64,000 nt of DNA from Perognathus longimembris pacificus (GCF_023159225.1 NC_063170.1:22605235-22669234), one strand, 5' to 3'; positions 32,137-43,092 are shown, counted from the first letter of the stretch. Notes: a model not told the origin generated them from the letters alone. A program made the numbers and translations.

Positions 32137-32138
<2 letters not shown>

Positions 32139-32284
32139 TGTTATGTAAAAAGGGTTAGCACTGAATGAGAATTGGGTTTTCCTCCATTTTTGTATTTGTT
32201 GTTTTTGCTTGCTTAAACTGTAGACATTACTCTTAGTACAATTTCTAAAAAATTAAAGTTAATAAGTGATGTTGTCTTTAAACC

Positions 32285-32507
32285 CAAGATTACAGGCATG
32301 TCTGTCATCCTAGCTACTCAGGAGGCTGAGATCTGAGGACCAAGGTTCAAAGCCCACTTGGGAAAACCAATCCATGAGATTCTTGTCTCCAATTAGTAAA
32401 GAGCTAGAAGATGAGAGGTGGGGAAAGCAGGAGACTGAGCACTAGCCTTGAGTGAAAAAAACTAAGCTAGAGAACAAGGTCCTGAGTTCAAGCCCCATGA
32501 TGGGTGT
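32285..32507 (+). mobile_element. Composite SINE
   Basis: 'gcatgtctgtcatcctagct' + 'actcaggaggctgag' through 'ggtcctgagttcaagcccca'. Both halves present; no clear tail. Confidence 0.87.
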
Positions 32508-32648
32508 GTGCATGCAAAAACACACTCACTTATGCACAAGGTGCAATGTGTTGGTGATCTCAGCAGGTGGGGCTGAGGAGCTCATTCTGCTGGAGAGAAG
32601 GAAGGGGGCTCAAGGGCAGCCCATCTCACCTAGAAGCACATAGAAAAC

Positions 32649-32666
32649 GGGGGGGGGGGGGGGGGC
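32649..32666 (+). repeat. Poly(G) run
   Basis: About 18 consecutive G, likely error-prone in sequencing. Confidence 0.95.
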
Positions 32667-32669
32667 TGG

Positions 32670-33870
32670 AGAAAGCAGGGCTAGCTGGTGCCAGATGCCG
32701 CAAAACAATTTGCATATGCTTGGTTCTTCCCATCTCAGGTCCCCACCCATCTCACCTCTCCATTGAGCCCTAGGTGGTACTCATTAATAAATAAATAATA
32801 ATTGAAGAGGAGCTGAATTAGAGGAGGTCCATCAAACCATGGCCCAAAGCTCTAAGGTGAGAACTGGGGCAGATCTCCGAGGGAGTTACTTAAGGCCCAG
32901 AATGTTCTAGAACCTCCAGATTGGATAGCCCCTGCTTTAGCTCGGGAACCCATTAGTTTCCAGGCTCCAGTTTCCTCACTTGTGCCCAAGCATACAAATC
33001 CTCCTGGCACAGTCTACCGTTTCCTAGTCTGCCTCACCCCAAGTCCTGGCAAATGTTTGGGGACCTGCTGAGCTTCTTTAATTAGACTCCAACTTCTGGG
33101 TCACATGGGGTGTGGCAGCAGTGGCCAGGGGCACTGGGAAGCACCAAGGCTTCAATATCCAAACTGGGTCTCCACCCTGTGCAGGGTGGAGCAGTCGCAG
33201 GCATGGGAGCAGGGGCCCTCCTCTTCCTGACTGCGAAGCAGCCTGGGCAAGGGTGGTGGAAGCTAGCTTGACTTCCTTGCAGGAAGGAAGGCGGCACCCA
33301 CCCCACAACCCTGAAGGAAAACCAAGAAAATAGGAGATACTGGGGAGGATTTTAGGCCTTCATGGGGTGCTATAGGACACTCTTACCCCAAACCTGACCT
33401 GGCCTCTTCATCCTCCAAGGCAGGAACTCCCAACAGCCAAGAAGAGCCCCAAGACCTTTTCATTCTACCCAACACCCCAGCAGCTCTGCCCATGCTGTTG
33501 CCTTGGGACAGAGATGGAGGGAAGAAAATGCAGGGCCCAAAGGAGCCCTGGTCAGCCTCCCTTGGCAGTCTACAATTCCAATTCAGGAAGGATGGAAGGA
33601 AGGCCCAGCCCCGGAGGTCCCAGCTCCCCATAAGTTCCCAGCGCTGGGGGTGTGAGGGATGAGTTGGAGGACACGCAAGTTTCCAGAGTTTGGAGCAGGG
33701 TGAGCATTTGTAGGCCACCCTGAGGACAAGCAACACTGGCGAGAGCCAGTCATCATGACAGCGCGATTTCTCAGGAATGTGCTCCACCAGGCCTGCACAG
33801 CCATCCCCCTTCATGCTCCTGTGGAAGACGGATCCAAAGGTAAACCGCCCCTTCATACCTGCTGGACCAC
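32670..33870. other. Unique sequence; chance 192-aa minus frame
   Basis: The minus frame 33383-33961 (192 aa) is the longest non-repetitive frame of the window, yet has no recognisable domain, runs into an L1 fragment at its 5' side and is accompanied by overlapping frames on the other strand. Not called. A possible MIR scrap lies at 32950-33000 ('ctccagtttcctcacttgtg'). Confidence 0.4.
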
Positions 33871-33874
33871 TCAG

Positions 33875-34555
33875 ATGGGAAAACAGGATACTAGCCAGTG
33901 CTGGCGAGGGGCCGGGAAACCGGAAGCGCCACACAGCACACAGCAATAGCCAGGATGTCAACTGGTGAGGGCCCTTGGGAGAACGTTTGTCATTTTCTCA
34001 ACTAGTTAAAAGACAATTACCATGTGACCCAGCACTTCCTCTCCTAAGGCTAGGCCCCAAAGAAGTGAAAAGAAACTCTTAAACAAGTACACAGATAAAC
34101 AATCCCTCCTGATAATAGACACAGGGCAGAAACAACCCAAAAGCCTGCTTATAGAAGAAAAGATGATTCAGTGTCTTTGTGATTACCAGTAAAAGAGAAT
34201 ACTACTCGTCACAAAAGAAGAATGAAGTTCTATCTACAGAAACATGAGTGAACTCTGACACCGTGTTAAATGAAGGAAACAAGACACAGAAGGTCATGGA
34301 TTGCAAGATCATTCTATAAGAAAACTCCAGAATAGAACCTGAAGATAGATTCGTGGTTGAAGTGGGGCTGGCGGCTAAGGGAGGAATTGCTTAATGACTA
34401 CTAGCTTTCTTTTAAAAGTAGTAAAAATGTTTCAAAGCTAGATAAAGCTTCTGGTTACACAACCTTTCCAGTGCATGAAATGACAGTGTATTTGAAGGTA
34501 GAAAATGGCTAATTTTATGTGAATTTCACTTCCATATAAATAAATGGGTCAGAGC
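33875..34555 (+). mobile_element. L1M 3'-end fossil (~0.68 kb)
   Basis: 'ttaccatgtgacccagcact' + 'tcctctcctaaggc', 'ccaaagaagtgaaaagaaac', 'gagaatactactcgtcacaa', 'catgagtgaactctgacacc', 'ttctggttacacaac' and terminal 'tccatataaataaatg' reproduce the L1MA/MB 3' order. Confidence 0.88.
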
Positions 34556-34584
34556 CAAAAGAGATTTCCTCTTGTTGGGGCCTG

Positions 34585-34730
34585 GGCTTCACCCACATGA
34601 TCTCATTTCATCTTCAAAACTGCCTACAAGGCAGAGATTTACTACCCCAGTTGACTGATAAGGAAACTGAGGCTGAATGGTGATATAATGTGCCCGGGGC
34701 CCGGTGGCTCTGACTCTGCTCCAGGCTGGG
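34585..34730 (-). mobile_element. MIR/L2-type fragment
   Basis: 'gatctcatttcatcttcaaa' + 'actgcctacaaggcag', then 'gactgataaggaaactgagg' follow the reverse-strand core. Confidence 0.72.
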
Positions 34731-34734
34731 CCAG

Positions 34735-35205
34735 AGAACTTCTCTCCGCCAGAGACTGGCTCAGGATTTCCCAGAAATTCTTCTGGGTTGAGTAAGAGGG
34801 CTCCGCAGGGTGTTATGGACGTGTGTCGTGACCTGGGAGGTGAGAGGCCAAGGGTCTCCGTGATTCCACGCAGCTTTGGGTCCCTGGAATTTGGATAACG
34901 ACAGCCAGCACCCTGGGGAGGGATCCCTAACACCAAGTGTTGAACACACACAGTCCAAGAGCTGCAGGGTACTAGGGCAGAGGTTGAGAATGGAGAAGTC
35001 AATGCTCTACCTTCATTCAGATAGCCAAAGAGGCAGCAAACTGTCCTTTTTTTTTTTTTTTTTCTGTCCTCATTTCTTCCAATCCTTGTCAGGAGGAGAG
35101 GAGCCATTTAAGGAAATAAAGCACATTTTGATGTCATAGCCTCAAGTTCCAATCTTTAAAAGATTCATCCCTTCTTCCTCTACCTCTTCCTCCTCCTCTT
35201 TCCTA
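34735..35205. other. Unique sequence with a T run
   Basis: A 17-nt T run (35047-35063) has no SINE attached. The 172-aa minus frame 34589-35107 crosses the MIR and is not a gene. Confidence 0.4.
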
Positions 35206-35211
35206 GCTGAG

Positions 35212-35285
35212 ATGTGCCGAGCATTTACTGTTCCGCACATTGTCCCTAGCACTTGAATGTGGATATCTCTACCTTAAACTTCGCT
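35212..35285 (-). mobile_element. MIR-like fragment
   Basis: 'ccgagcatttactgttccgc' + 'acattgtccctagcactt' parallels 'ttgagcacttactatgtgccaggcactgtgc'. Short and diverged. Confidence 0.45.
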
Positions 35286-35289
35286 GGTC

Positions 35290-35750
35290 CTGGTTCACTT
35301 GGTACCATCCAGCCCCACCCTCCTCCCTTACACCTGTGTGTGGAATCTAAGCTGTGTTTGGCAATCCCATTCCCTTGCTATCTGTGAGAAGCTGGCAGAC
35401 TGAGATGAGAACTCAGCAAAGAATCTGAGACAAGCAGTGGATGGCCCATCCATCCGATGAGACAGGACAGGAAGTGCATTGTTCCTCTTTGAAAGATGCC
35501 CTTGCTTTCAAGAAAGAGCTCATGAGGGATGGGCTCTCCTGGTCCTCGAGATGATGCCACATCTGGGTGTGATGCTGGTGGCCCTGGCAACCATCTCTCC
35601 TCCAGTCTGAGAAGGAAGTTGCTACGAGAGGGTGGAGCAGAGGATAGAGGCATGTCTCGGAACCACTGAAGACCTTGCAGTTATGGGAGACAACAGACTT
35701 CCCTGTTGAATCTGATGTTTGCTGTTCCTTGCAGCCTAAAGGACTTTCCT
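35290..35750. other. Unique sequence, nothing recognised
   Basis: A 119-aa minus frame (35413-35772) overlaps a MIR and shows no domain. Confidence 0.35.
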
Positions 35751-35754
35751 GTTC

Positions 35755-35845
35755 TCCAAATGAGAAGTCCAAGGCACAGAGAGGTAAAGTAGGAGGTCTA
35801 AGAACCCATAGCTAATGGGACTGGAATTTGAGCCCTAACTATCTG
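35755..35845 (-). mobile_element. MIR fragment
   Basis: 'gtccaaggcacagagaggta' + 'aagtagg' and 'gactggaatttgagccct' match the reverse MIR core and 5' portion. Confidence 0.78.
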
Positions 35846-36149
35846 GCCCTAGATAAACTTCACTCTTCCCCACCATAAAGACACTGTCCACCCCGGGATT
35901 GCTGCCATTGCTTTAACCACATAGACATGAAAGCACTCACTCTGTGCAAAGAAGTAAATCAAACCACACATACAGGAAGCCCAAGGAACATAAAGTCTCC
36001 CCTGCATTGTTCAGCCTGTCAGGGCTCAGTCGCGCAGGGTCTAGACATCGCCACCTTCCCCTCAGCTTCTGTTTCTCAAGTGCCTGGGTCTCCAGCCTCC
36101 CAATTCCAGGGAACCTTTCAAAATTTCCCTAGTGCCCCCCTCTCCCACT

Positions 36150-36745
36150 CCCTGTAGCCTTCCCACCCTGGTCTAACCATTTTGCAATAACCTGCCACCC
36201 ATATCCACACAGCAGCCAGAGGAAGTTTAGAAAGCTCAGAGCAAGACGGCATCACTCCCCTGCCCCAAACCCCCACGTCTTCCCATTGAAGTTGGAATCA
36301 GACCTCACTCATAGCCATGACTCAGCCGGATGTACCTCTGGACCGGCCTTTCTTGAACTTCACCTGTACGTGAGCTTCTCCACTGCCGCCTATTGGCTCC
36401 TCACAACCAAGAAGCTCCCTCCTAGCCCAGAGCCTTTGTCCTTGCTAAGCCTGTAGTGGGTATGACTCCCTATCAAAAGATCTCATGCGCTGTTTCTTTT
36501 CAACACTTAGAACTCCTGGGAGAGGCCCATACAGCCTGTGTCTAGTCTGTCACTCAATTTCACTTCTCTGTGCATATCATGTGCTTCTTTGATGTTTCTT
36601 ATTTTTTAACTGGATCTTTGATTATTTTCTATTATCCCCTAAAACATCCACTCCAGGAGCTGAGGGAATAGATCTGTGTGATTCACTAACTTACGTTGGA
36701 TCCAAAGTAGGTGTTCAATAAATACTTACTGAAGAGGCACAACTC
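36150..36745 (+). mobile_element. L2 3' region (~0.6 kb)
   Basis: 'cccagagcctttgtccttgc', 'ctatcccctaaaacatccac' + 'tccaggagctgaggga' and terminal 'agtaggtgttcaataaatac' + 'ttactgaa' follow the L2 3' consensus in order. One of the longer ancient elements in the window. Confidence 0.75.
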
Positions 36746-36899
36746 CATTCCCAGATAAAGGGTGCTGTCTCAGAAGGATGCTTAAGAGGAAGGGTGGGGG
36801 GTCTTAAACTTATTCTTACCTTACATTGCAGAGGTTACGTTTGCTTCTCTCAGACTCTCCACTGATTTGAGAGATCTTGAGCACAACATGGTACTTCAG

Positions 36900-37045
36900 T
36901 GGGCCGTGGTTGCCCAGACTGTCAAATAAGGATAATGGTTTTCATGATGTTATTGCAAGGGATAAGATAAAGTGCACTGACATTCGGCACAGTGACTTGT
37001 GTACAGAAAACACTCATGAAAGGTGATGCCTTTGTTCATTTGTGG
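36900..37045 (+). mobile_element. MIR 3' half
   Basis: 'gtcaaataaggataatggtt' then 'gataaagtgcactgacattc' + 'ggcacagtgacttgtgtaca' corresponds to the second half of MIR. Confidence 0.68.
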
Positions 37046-37057
37046 TATCAAAATATA

Positions 37058-37190
37058 GGAGAAGGAGAAGGGGAAGAGGAAAGGAAGAAAGGGAAAGAGA
37101 AGAGAAAGGGAAGGGAAAAGAGAGGAAGAGAGAGAGGGAGGGAGGGAAGGAGAGAGCAAAAGAGAGAGGGAGGGAGGACAGGAGAGAGGC
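37058..37190 (+). repeat. GA-rich low-complexity tract
   Basis: Imperfect GGAA/GAGA purine run of about 130 bp. Confidence 0.93.
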
Positions 37191-37194
37191 TCAG

Positions 37195-37475
37195 CCATGC
37201 ACTGGATGGTAGCATCCTACATGTAGGTTAAACAGAATATCATCTCAAAAGGCCCCTGTCCCGAGACCCAGAGGTCTAGGTAGATAGCTGCCTATATGCC
37301 AATGGAATCCTTAAATTCCAATCCCACATCCTCAGATTCTAGTGGATTCTGTGATAGGCCCAGGCAGTGCTGGTCCTCTCAAAGCAGCACTTCCCCCAGA
37401 GAGGGAAGCTTGGGCACCAGAAGTGCAGAAAGGAAATCCTCTTGGGGTCCGAGATGCTCCACATCCCCAAAGCCC
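37195..37475. other. Unique sequence, nothing recognised
   Basis: No repeat or coding signature seen. Confidence 0.35.
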
Positions 37476-37479
37476 TTAC

Positions 37480-38000
37480 TGCTGAGCAGCTGCATAGGCC
37501 CGAGCTTCCTGCCAGGATGAACTGGGTCTTAATAGCTGCTAATTGGTCATAAGGCGAATGGAGAAAAGGTATTAACGAGCAAAGCATTTGGCTCCAAATG
37601 AATGGACCATAACCCAGAAGGATTTTATCGGTCTGTCTGCTTTGTAAGAGTTTTCATTAAAGGAGTGTCTTGGCCCTAAAATGGTCCACTAGGACCAAGG
37701 CTTTGAGATAATGGGTGCAATATCGAGGATTATGGAGTCTGAGCACAGGAGCCCAGCCCTCCCTATCCTCCTCCTGCTGGGCAGGGCCACTCCAGACCCA
37801 CAAGGCCCCACCTGCCCACATTGCCCCAGACTGTCTCCATCCTTCTCACTGGCCTTCCAGCCGAAATTATTCCCTCCATCCCGAAGACGGGAAGCGGCCC
37901 TCATTTAGCTTTGTCTGGAGGTTTACCCTCAAATGATGAAAGAATGGTGAGTTTCCTTTAACTAGCATTCATGGATTTCCAATTACCTTTCCTCTTCCTT
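37480..38000. promoter_or_regulatory. Candidate conserved non-coding block
   Basis: Repeat-free. 'gctgctaattggtcataa' combines a TAATTG core (37540-37545) with an inverted CCAAT. 'ggtattaacgagcaaag', 'ccaaatgaatggaccataac' and 'tttcattaaaggagtgtc' follow within 120 bp, and 'cttcatttagctttgtc'-type motifs at the right end. Enhancer candidate on texture. Confidence 0.42.
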
Positions 38001-38084
38001 ATTTTTTCCTTTTATGCTTTTTAAAGCAGGGTCTATGCATTAAAAGTCACATAATGAGGAAATATATAAAGCAAGAAAGGAAGC

Positions 38085-38379
38085 ATTCTTCCCTCCATAG
38101 TCTTACTCCTCAGAAATAACCATTGTTAAAATTTTGATTTACAGCCCTCCAAACACATGGAAGGAAAAAGCTTATTTTTTAAATTAGATATTCCAGAAGT
38201 TAATGTAATAGATATCCTAGTTTACACCATGCAGCTTAAAACACAAAACAACACAGACAAAATTGATTCCTGTGTCTCCTTTATTTCACAAGTGTATCAT
38301 TCACTCCCTTCCCCAAACTAATCTTTTCCCAGAGGATATCATTTTTATATCTATATTATATTCCTACTACATCTGTGTG
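38085..38379 (-). mobile_element. L1M 3'-UTR fossil, left segment of a nested complex
   Basis: 'cctcagaaataaccattgtt' + 'aaaattttgattt' is the reverse 3'-UTR string of old L1s. Interrupted by a Tigger element at about 38,380 and resumed at about 39,005. Confidence 0.65.
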
Positions 38380-38489
38380 TACAATGATGACCCCCAACCA
38401 TGGTTTTCCTTTCCACATTTTCAGTTACCAAAAGTTAATCCTGGTCCAAACATAGTAAATGGAAAAATTCCTAAAATACAAATGTAACA
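38380..38489 (+). mobile_element. Tigger DNA transposon, 5' end (first segment)
   Basis: 'ccatggttttcctttccaca' + 'ttttcagttaccaaaag' then 'aaacatagtaaatggaaaaa' + 'ttcc' matches the 5' end of an autonomous Tigger-class element. Broken at 38,490 by a SINE. Confidence 0.8.
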
Positions 38490-38684
38490 AGTCTTTACTC
38501 GGGAGGCTGAGACCTAGGGATCATGGTTAGAAGGCAGCCCCGGCAAGAAAGACTGTGAGACTCTTATCTTCAATTCATCACCAACAATTAGCCAGAAGTA
38601 GAGGTGTGGCTCAAATGGTAGAATGCTAGCCTTGAGCACAAAAGTTCAGGGAATAGCACCCCAGCTCTGAGGTCAAGACCCAAC
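38490..38684 (+). mobile_element. Composite SINE inserted into the Tigger element
   Basis: Starts truncated at 'tttactcgggaggctgagac' and ends 'tctgaggtcaagacccaaca', with a (CA)n tail (38685-38703). It lies between collinear Tigger segments. Confidence 0.88.
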
Positions 38685-38703
38685 ACACACACACACACAC
38701 ACA

Positions 38704-39005
38704 CCTTAAGTTGTGTACTGTTCTCAGTAATGTGATATGTTCTCACACCAACCTTACTCTGCTCCTTTAGAAGGTCAATCGCCCTTGCCCAGCACCACCA
38801 TACTGTGTGTGCTATTCACCCTCTACTCAGTCATAGCTGCCATGGTTATTAGCTCAACAGCCAAGGTTCTGCAGGGCTTGTGTTCAAGTAATCATTATTC
38901 CACTTGCTATGGCCCCAAAGTGCAAGAATACAGATCTTGGAAATTTAGATGCCAAAGAGAAGCTGCAATATACTTCTCTTAAGTAAAAGATTAAAGTTTC
39001 TGATA
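38704..39005 (+). mobile_element. Tigger DNA transposon, second segment
   Basis: Resumes with 'taagttgtgtactgttctca' + 'gtaatgtgat', runs through 'ggcttgtgttcaagtaatca' and into the transposase start. Collinear with 38,380-38,489 if the SINE is removed. Confidence 0.8.
38909..39005 (+). pseudogene. Tigger (pogo-class) transposase, N-terminal remnant
   Basis: From the ATG at 38909 the frame reads MAPKCKNTDLGNLDAKEKLQ and continues YTSLK before a stop codon. This resembles the known start of Tigger-family transposases (MAPKRK..., then a helix leading into the HTH/CENP-B-type DNA-binding domain). The stop codon and immediate loss of homology after about 39,005 mean only some 30 residues survive. 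The gene is dead; the DDE catalytic domain is absent. Identification rests on memory of the family start and on the collinear upstream non-coding Tigger sequence. Confidence 0.75.
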
Positions 39006-39790
39006 TCATGACCAGTATATAGAGCTCAGGTCTGTCTGTGATTTCAGGCTCCTACTGTTTTGTTTTGTTTTTTCCTTTCCATTTTGGATAAGGAAGGGAT
39101 TACCATATCCATAGAAAGGTTGCATGTCATCCTTTTTAGAAATGGCATCATATTCCCTTTCAGTAGCATGCCATAGTGTGTTTGACAACTTGCTTTTCCC
39201 ATTGCTTCATTGCTTCTGTGTTGTTAATATGGTAGCACTGTGTCTTTTACTTTTTAACGCTGTATCCCCTTCCTTAGCCATTCTCCCTCCATTTGTGTAT
39301 CTCTTCTCCTGCTAAAAAGATTGCACTTGCTTTCATTCTTCACTTTCCAATCAGTGCTGCAGTGATCATTCTTGTCTCAATCATCTTAAACTTACACATA
39401 GGCATTTCTCCAGATTAACAGACCAAGAGATAAAATGTTTGTGGCATGGTAAAAATAGTTCTGACTACTGAACACTGACAAATTGCTCTCCAAAATGGCT
39501 ATGTTCCTTTGTGTTACTACACTAAACATCCTTCCGTCCAAATTGTCAGAGAACAAATTTGGCACTGTCTTTGAGTGCATGAAAGTTCCTGTTGTTCCAC
39601 ATTTTGCCAACCAGTGTGGTCAAACATGCATTTTTTTGCCCATCTATTGGGTGTAAACTGATATGTCATGGTTGCTTTAATAACATTTCCATAACTGATG
39701 AGATTCTGCACCTTTTATACGCTTACTGGCCTTTCCAGACTCCTGTCTGTGATTTGCTTGTTCATATTCTGCCTTATTTCAACAGACACA
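39005..39790 (-). mobile_element. L1M fossil, right segment of nested complex
   Basis: 'caatcagtgctgcagtgatc' + 'attcttgt', 'gacaaattgctctccaaaat' + 'ggctatg', 'cattttgccaaccagtgtgg', 'cccatctattgggtgtaaac' + 'tgatatgtcatggttg', 'acgcttactggcctttcc' follow an old L1 end backwards. The 600-bp gap to its left part is filled by Tigger plus SINE. Confidence 0.82.
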
Positions 39791-39795
39791 CAGAT

Positions 39796-39848
39796 AAATA
39801 GATAGGTATGCATGTATATAGGTAGGTAGGTAGGTAGATAGACAGATG
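39796..39848 (+). repeat. (GATA)/(TAGG) tetranucleotide tract
   Basis: Mixed GATA, TAGG and GACA units. Confidence 0.9.
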
Positions 39849-39933
39849 TTAAATACAGTAATCGAAAGTGTTTATAAAGTAGTTTACAAAAAATTTCCCA
39901 ATTATGTAGTCTACATTCTACTCAGTGCTCTAT

Positions 39934-40003
39934 CACATATATATGTGTGTATATATGTATGTGTATATGTGTGTGTATATATACATGTACACATACATAC
40001 ATA
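39934..40003 (+). repeat. TA/TG/CA-rich alternating purine-pyrimidine tract
   Basis: Alternating (TATG)/(TGTA)/(CATA) units, a potential Z-DNA or easily melted segment. Confidence 0.9.
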
Positions 40004-40039
40004 ACCAGCACCTCTTTTCAGGCTTCTATGTTTGTATTT

Positions 40040-40160
40040 GTCTTGCACAGCATATGCATACTGTGATTTATTCAACATTCTTCTATCGGGGGACATTTAG
40101 ATCATTATCCTTTTTTCATGAATAATAGTAAATTTTGTAGCATATATCCAGATTCAGTCA
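40040..40160 (-). mobile_element. L1-like fragment
   Basis: 'gatttattcaacattcttct' + 'atcgggggacatttagatca' + 'tt' resembles the reverse L1 string 'tttatccattctcctattgatggacatttaggttg'. Confidence 0.55.
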
Positions 40161-40384
40161 TAATCATTTCTATATAAGCTGGCCAATTCTCTATTAATTA
40201 CAAGTAGTAATACATAACAAAGACAAATGATAGTAGAATGCAATAAAAGGTAAGGCCAAATAAATTCAAAATTAATCTCTTTCAGGGATAGTTTTTCCTC
40301 TTTTTGGTTTTGTTTTGAACAATTCAAAAAGAAAACTGAGAACAGCCACCTTGGAAATAAGCAAGATCCATTAAAGCTAAACAT

Positions 40385-41005
40385 ATAGTCACAGTCACCC
40401 AAGCCCCCAAACTACACACTTAGATGTGCATCCAAGGAAAATAAGTTGATATATCCGAGAAAAGATGTATACCCAGATGTTCACTCACATGTCACTTAAA
40501 ATTAGGCACAGTGGGCATGGAGAGTAGCCTGGGGAGATCTGGATACATAGAGTTGAACCAAAGAATCCAGACACAAGGAAAACATACTGTTTGGTTTCAT
40601 TTGTATGAAGTTCAGGAAGGAGCAATCCAATCTATCTATAGCATTAGAAATGAAGGCAATGGTCAGATTTAGGGGAAGGGGCACCAGACAACTTTCTTGG
40701 CTCTTGGAATTGTCCTCTGCCTTGATCTGGGTCATGAATGTATTTACTAGACTCATTGGGTTTTTGCCTTCAAGGGTTGTATACCTCCTATTGGCCACTA
40801 AAATTAAGGGACAGGTTGGGTTGGTCAAAGGATACAAAATTCCAGTTTGACAGGAAGAATAGGTCCAAGAGTGCTGGTGTCTGTGTGATGACTATAGTTA
40901 GTAAATGCATTAAGTACTTGAAAAATTCACATCGATATGCATGTTTATATGCACTCCACAAATATGTATTCATTTTTCAATTAAAAATAAATTTTGAAAG
41001 ACATA
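40385..41005 (+). mobile_element. L1M 3'-end fossil
   Basis: 'gatgtatacccagatgttca', 'ctgtttggtttcatttgtat' + 'gaagttcagga', 'tgatctgggtcatgaatgta' and terminal 'cttgaaaaattcacatcgat' + 'atgcatg...ttttcaattaaaaataaa' are in L1 3' order. Opposite orientation to the complex at 38-39.8 kb. Confidence 0.78.
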
Positions 41006-41254
41006 GGTGTCGTATTTTTTGTCTTAAAGAAATGATCTTAAGTTTCTGGTTATTTGGGGTTTGCAGATTTTACTAAGTGTTCACTACTGAACTAAACGTT
41101 TTTATCAAAGCCATACTACTTTTTTAGTTTTTAATCAAAGCCATCCCACTTTTCAGTGTTTCTGCTGACCTCTGTGATAAAGGTATGGTTGTTCCTTTGC
41201 TGTCCATTCAAGACTCCAGAAACAACCTTTTGGATTATATCCATAATGGCTGAT

Positions 41255-41450
41255 GTTTACTACTAAGCACACTGGGTGTCAGACATTATTCTAACTGCTT
41301 TTACGTGTGCTATCTCATGTCATCTGTAAACTGATCTTGTGCTACAGGCGCCATTATTATCTCTACAGGTGAGGAAGTTGCAACACAGCAAGTCACTTCC
41401 CCCAAGTCACACAGCCAGTGAGCCATGGAACCATGATCTCCAGTTCTGTA
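41255..41450 (-). mobile_element. MIR, nearly complete
   Basis: 'gggtgtcagacattattcta' + 'actgcttttacgtg', 'tctctacaggtgaggaagtt' and 'caagtcacacagccagtgag' form an uninterrupted reverse MIR. Confidence 0.85.
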
Positions 41451-41454
41451 CGGC

Positions 41455-42445
41455 ACATGTCCCACTTCTGACTCTCTGGCCCCAAGACAAAGTGTGGAAT
41501 TTGCCTCCTACCAGATGACACTGGCAATGTGTTGTTTCGATATTGCAGGCAGCTGTTTCCTTTGTTCCAGAGGTTTCTGGTGGAAGCGTGTGTTTATTTA
41601 TTGACTTATTTTTCACACTCATCTGGTAGAGACTCAGAAAACAGAACCACTATGCATCAAAGCCCAAATGATCTAACAATAAATTAGTATACAAGCACCC
41701 CGAAGACAGAGGGGCTGAGGCAGGGGAGGGGACAGGAAGTTCCTCTTGCATTCCTGTGTGCAGAGCTCAGATCTTGACATCCCAGACCCCAGAGACTCCA
41801 GCATGGATAATAAGTTAGCAGCTAAAACTTTGTGACTACAGGATTTTTGCAGAATGGAGTATCACCTTGGGACCCTGTTTTAATGGGAATACAGCTAGAG
41901 GCCAATACACTTGAGTGGTTGATGAAGAAACTGCAGGCTCACCAGTTAGCCACATTAGGCAGAGTAAGATAGGGCCAGGAAGGGACAATAAAAGAGGGAT
42001 AATGTCTGACCCACCACCAGCTTACTGTGTAGCTGAATCTGGACAGTACCACAAACAACCCTGCTACACAGACAGCTCTCCTCAGCACCACTGTCCCTCA
42101 GCCACAGGTCCCATCTCAGGTCACCCTCGACCTGTTACCAGAGAATCAATCATTCTCACAGAGGGAGGTGAGGCCCGGATGGAGGAACGTCCTCAAGCCT
42201 CACATCCACCATCAGATGGCAGATGGAGCCTCGAGGCATGTCCTCTTCCCCTGTCCCAGCAGGGTAGGCTTGGAGGAAAGAAGTAGAGCTGGATAGAAAA
42301 GCAACCCCAGGCTCATGAGCAACAAAAATATTTAGCTTAGGTTCCAGGAACTTCCATGCATCCGGCCTTTACACACATCACCTCAAATCCCTCCAACTAT
42401 CCTTCAAGGGATGGATGTTGGCCTTGTTTGGCCAAAGGGGAAACT
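41455..42445. other. Unique sequence, nothing recognised
   Basis: A 123-aa plus frame (41915-42286) has no domain; no repeat family seen. Confidence 0.4.
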
Positions 42446-42449
42446 AAGC

Positions 42450-42580
42450 CAGGTGCAGTGGTTCATGCCTGTAATCCTAGCTACACAGGAGGATGAGATT
42501 TGAGGTTGGATGTTCGAAGCCAGCCCAGGCAGGAAAGTCTGTGAAAATCTTACCTCCAATTAAGCACTAAAAAAAAAAAT
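42450..42580 (+). mobile_element. Left half of composite SINE, with own A tail
   Basis: 'ggtgcagtggttcatgcctg' + 'taatcctagctac' to 'cttacctccaattaagcact' + A11. The ID-like right half is missing, so this may be a monomer or a truncated copy. Confidence 0.8.
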
Positions 42581-42847
42581 CCTCTCTAGGCTATCCCCAG
42601 GAGCACAGTCATTCAGTCTCCCCTAAGAAGTACCAGGAGGCAGAAGCCAGCCAGAGAAAGCTGTCACCACTGTGGCACAGGGATCTGAACTCCAACTGTG
42701 CAGACAGCTGAGAGCCTGAGAAGCAGTCCGTGAAAGGAAGCCATTTCCCACAATTGGGAGGGCTTCGTAATACTGCTCAAAAGCTCTAGGTGTCAGGAAA
42801 GGGCCTAGGGACTCAGGTGCCAGCCTGTGATCTAAGAAAATTCAGGA

Positions 42848-43092
42848 TAGCTGGGTGTCAGTGGCTCATGCCTGTAATCCTAGCTACTCAGGAGGCTGAG
42901 ATCTGAGGATTGTGGTTCAAAGCCAGCCTAGGCAGGAAAGGCGGTGAGACTCTTATCTCTAATAAGCTACTCAGAAAAAAACAGAAGTGGTGCTGTGGCT
43001 CAAGTGGTAGAGTACTAGTCTTGAGCACAAAGAGGCTCAGGGATAGGGCTTAAATCCTGAGTTCAAGTCCCAGGACTGGCAAAAAGAAAAAA
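42848..43092 (+). mobile_element. Composite SINE, complete
   Basis: 'gctgggtgtcagtggctcat' to 'gagttcaagtcccaggactg' + 'gc' and an A/G-rich tail. Flanks 'aaaattcaggat' and 'aaaagtcaagat' could be a diverged target-site duplication. Confidence 0.92.

Noticed and set aside
33383..33961. 192-aa minus-strand open frame
   Set aside because: Longest non-repetitive frame, but its 5' part overlaps an L1 fossil and there is no family resemblance.
42848..43092. Primate Alu
   Set aside because: The left half shares the 7SL-type 'cctgtaatcctagctactca' string with Alu, but the right half is tRNA/ID-like, so it is a rodent composite SINE.
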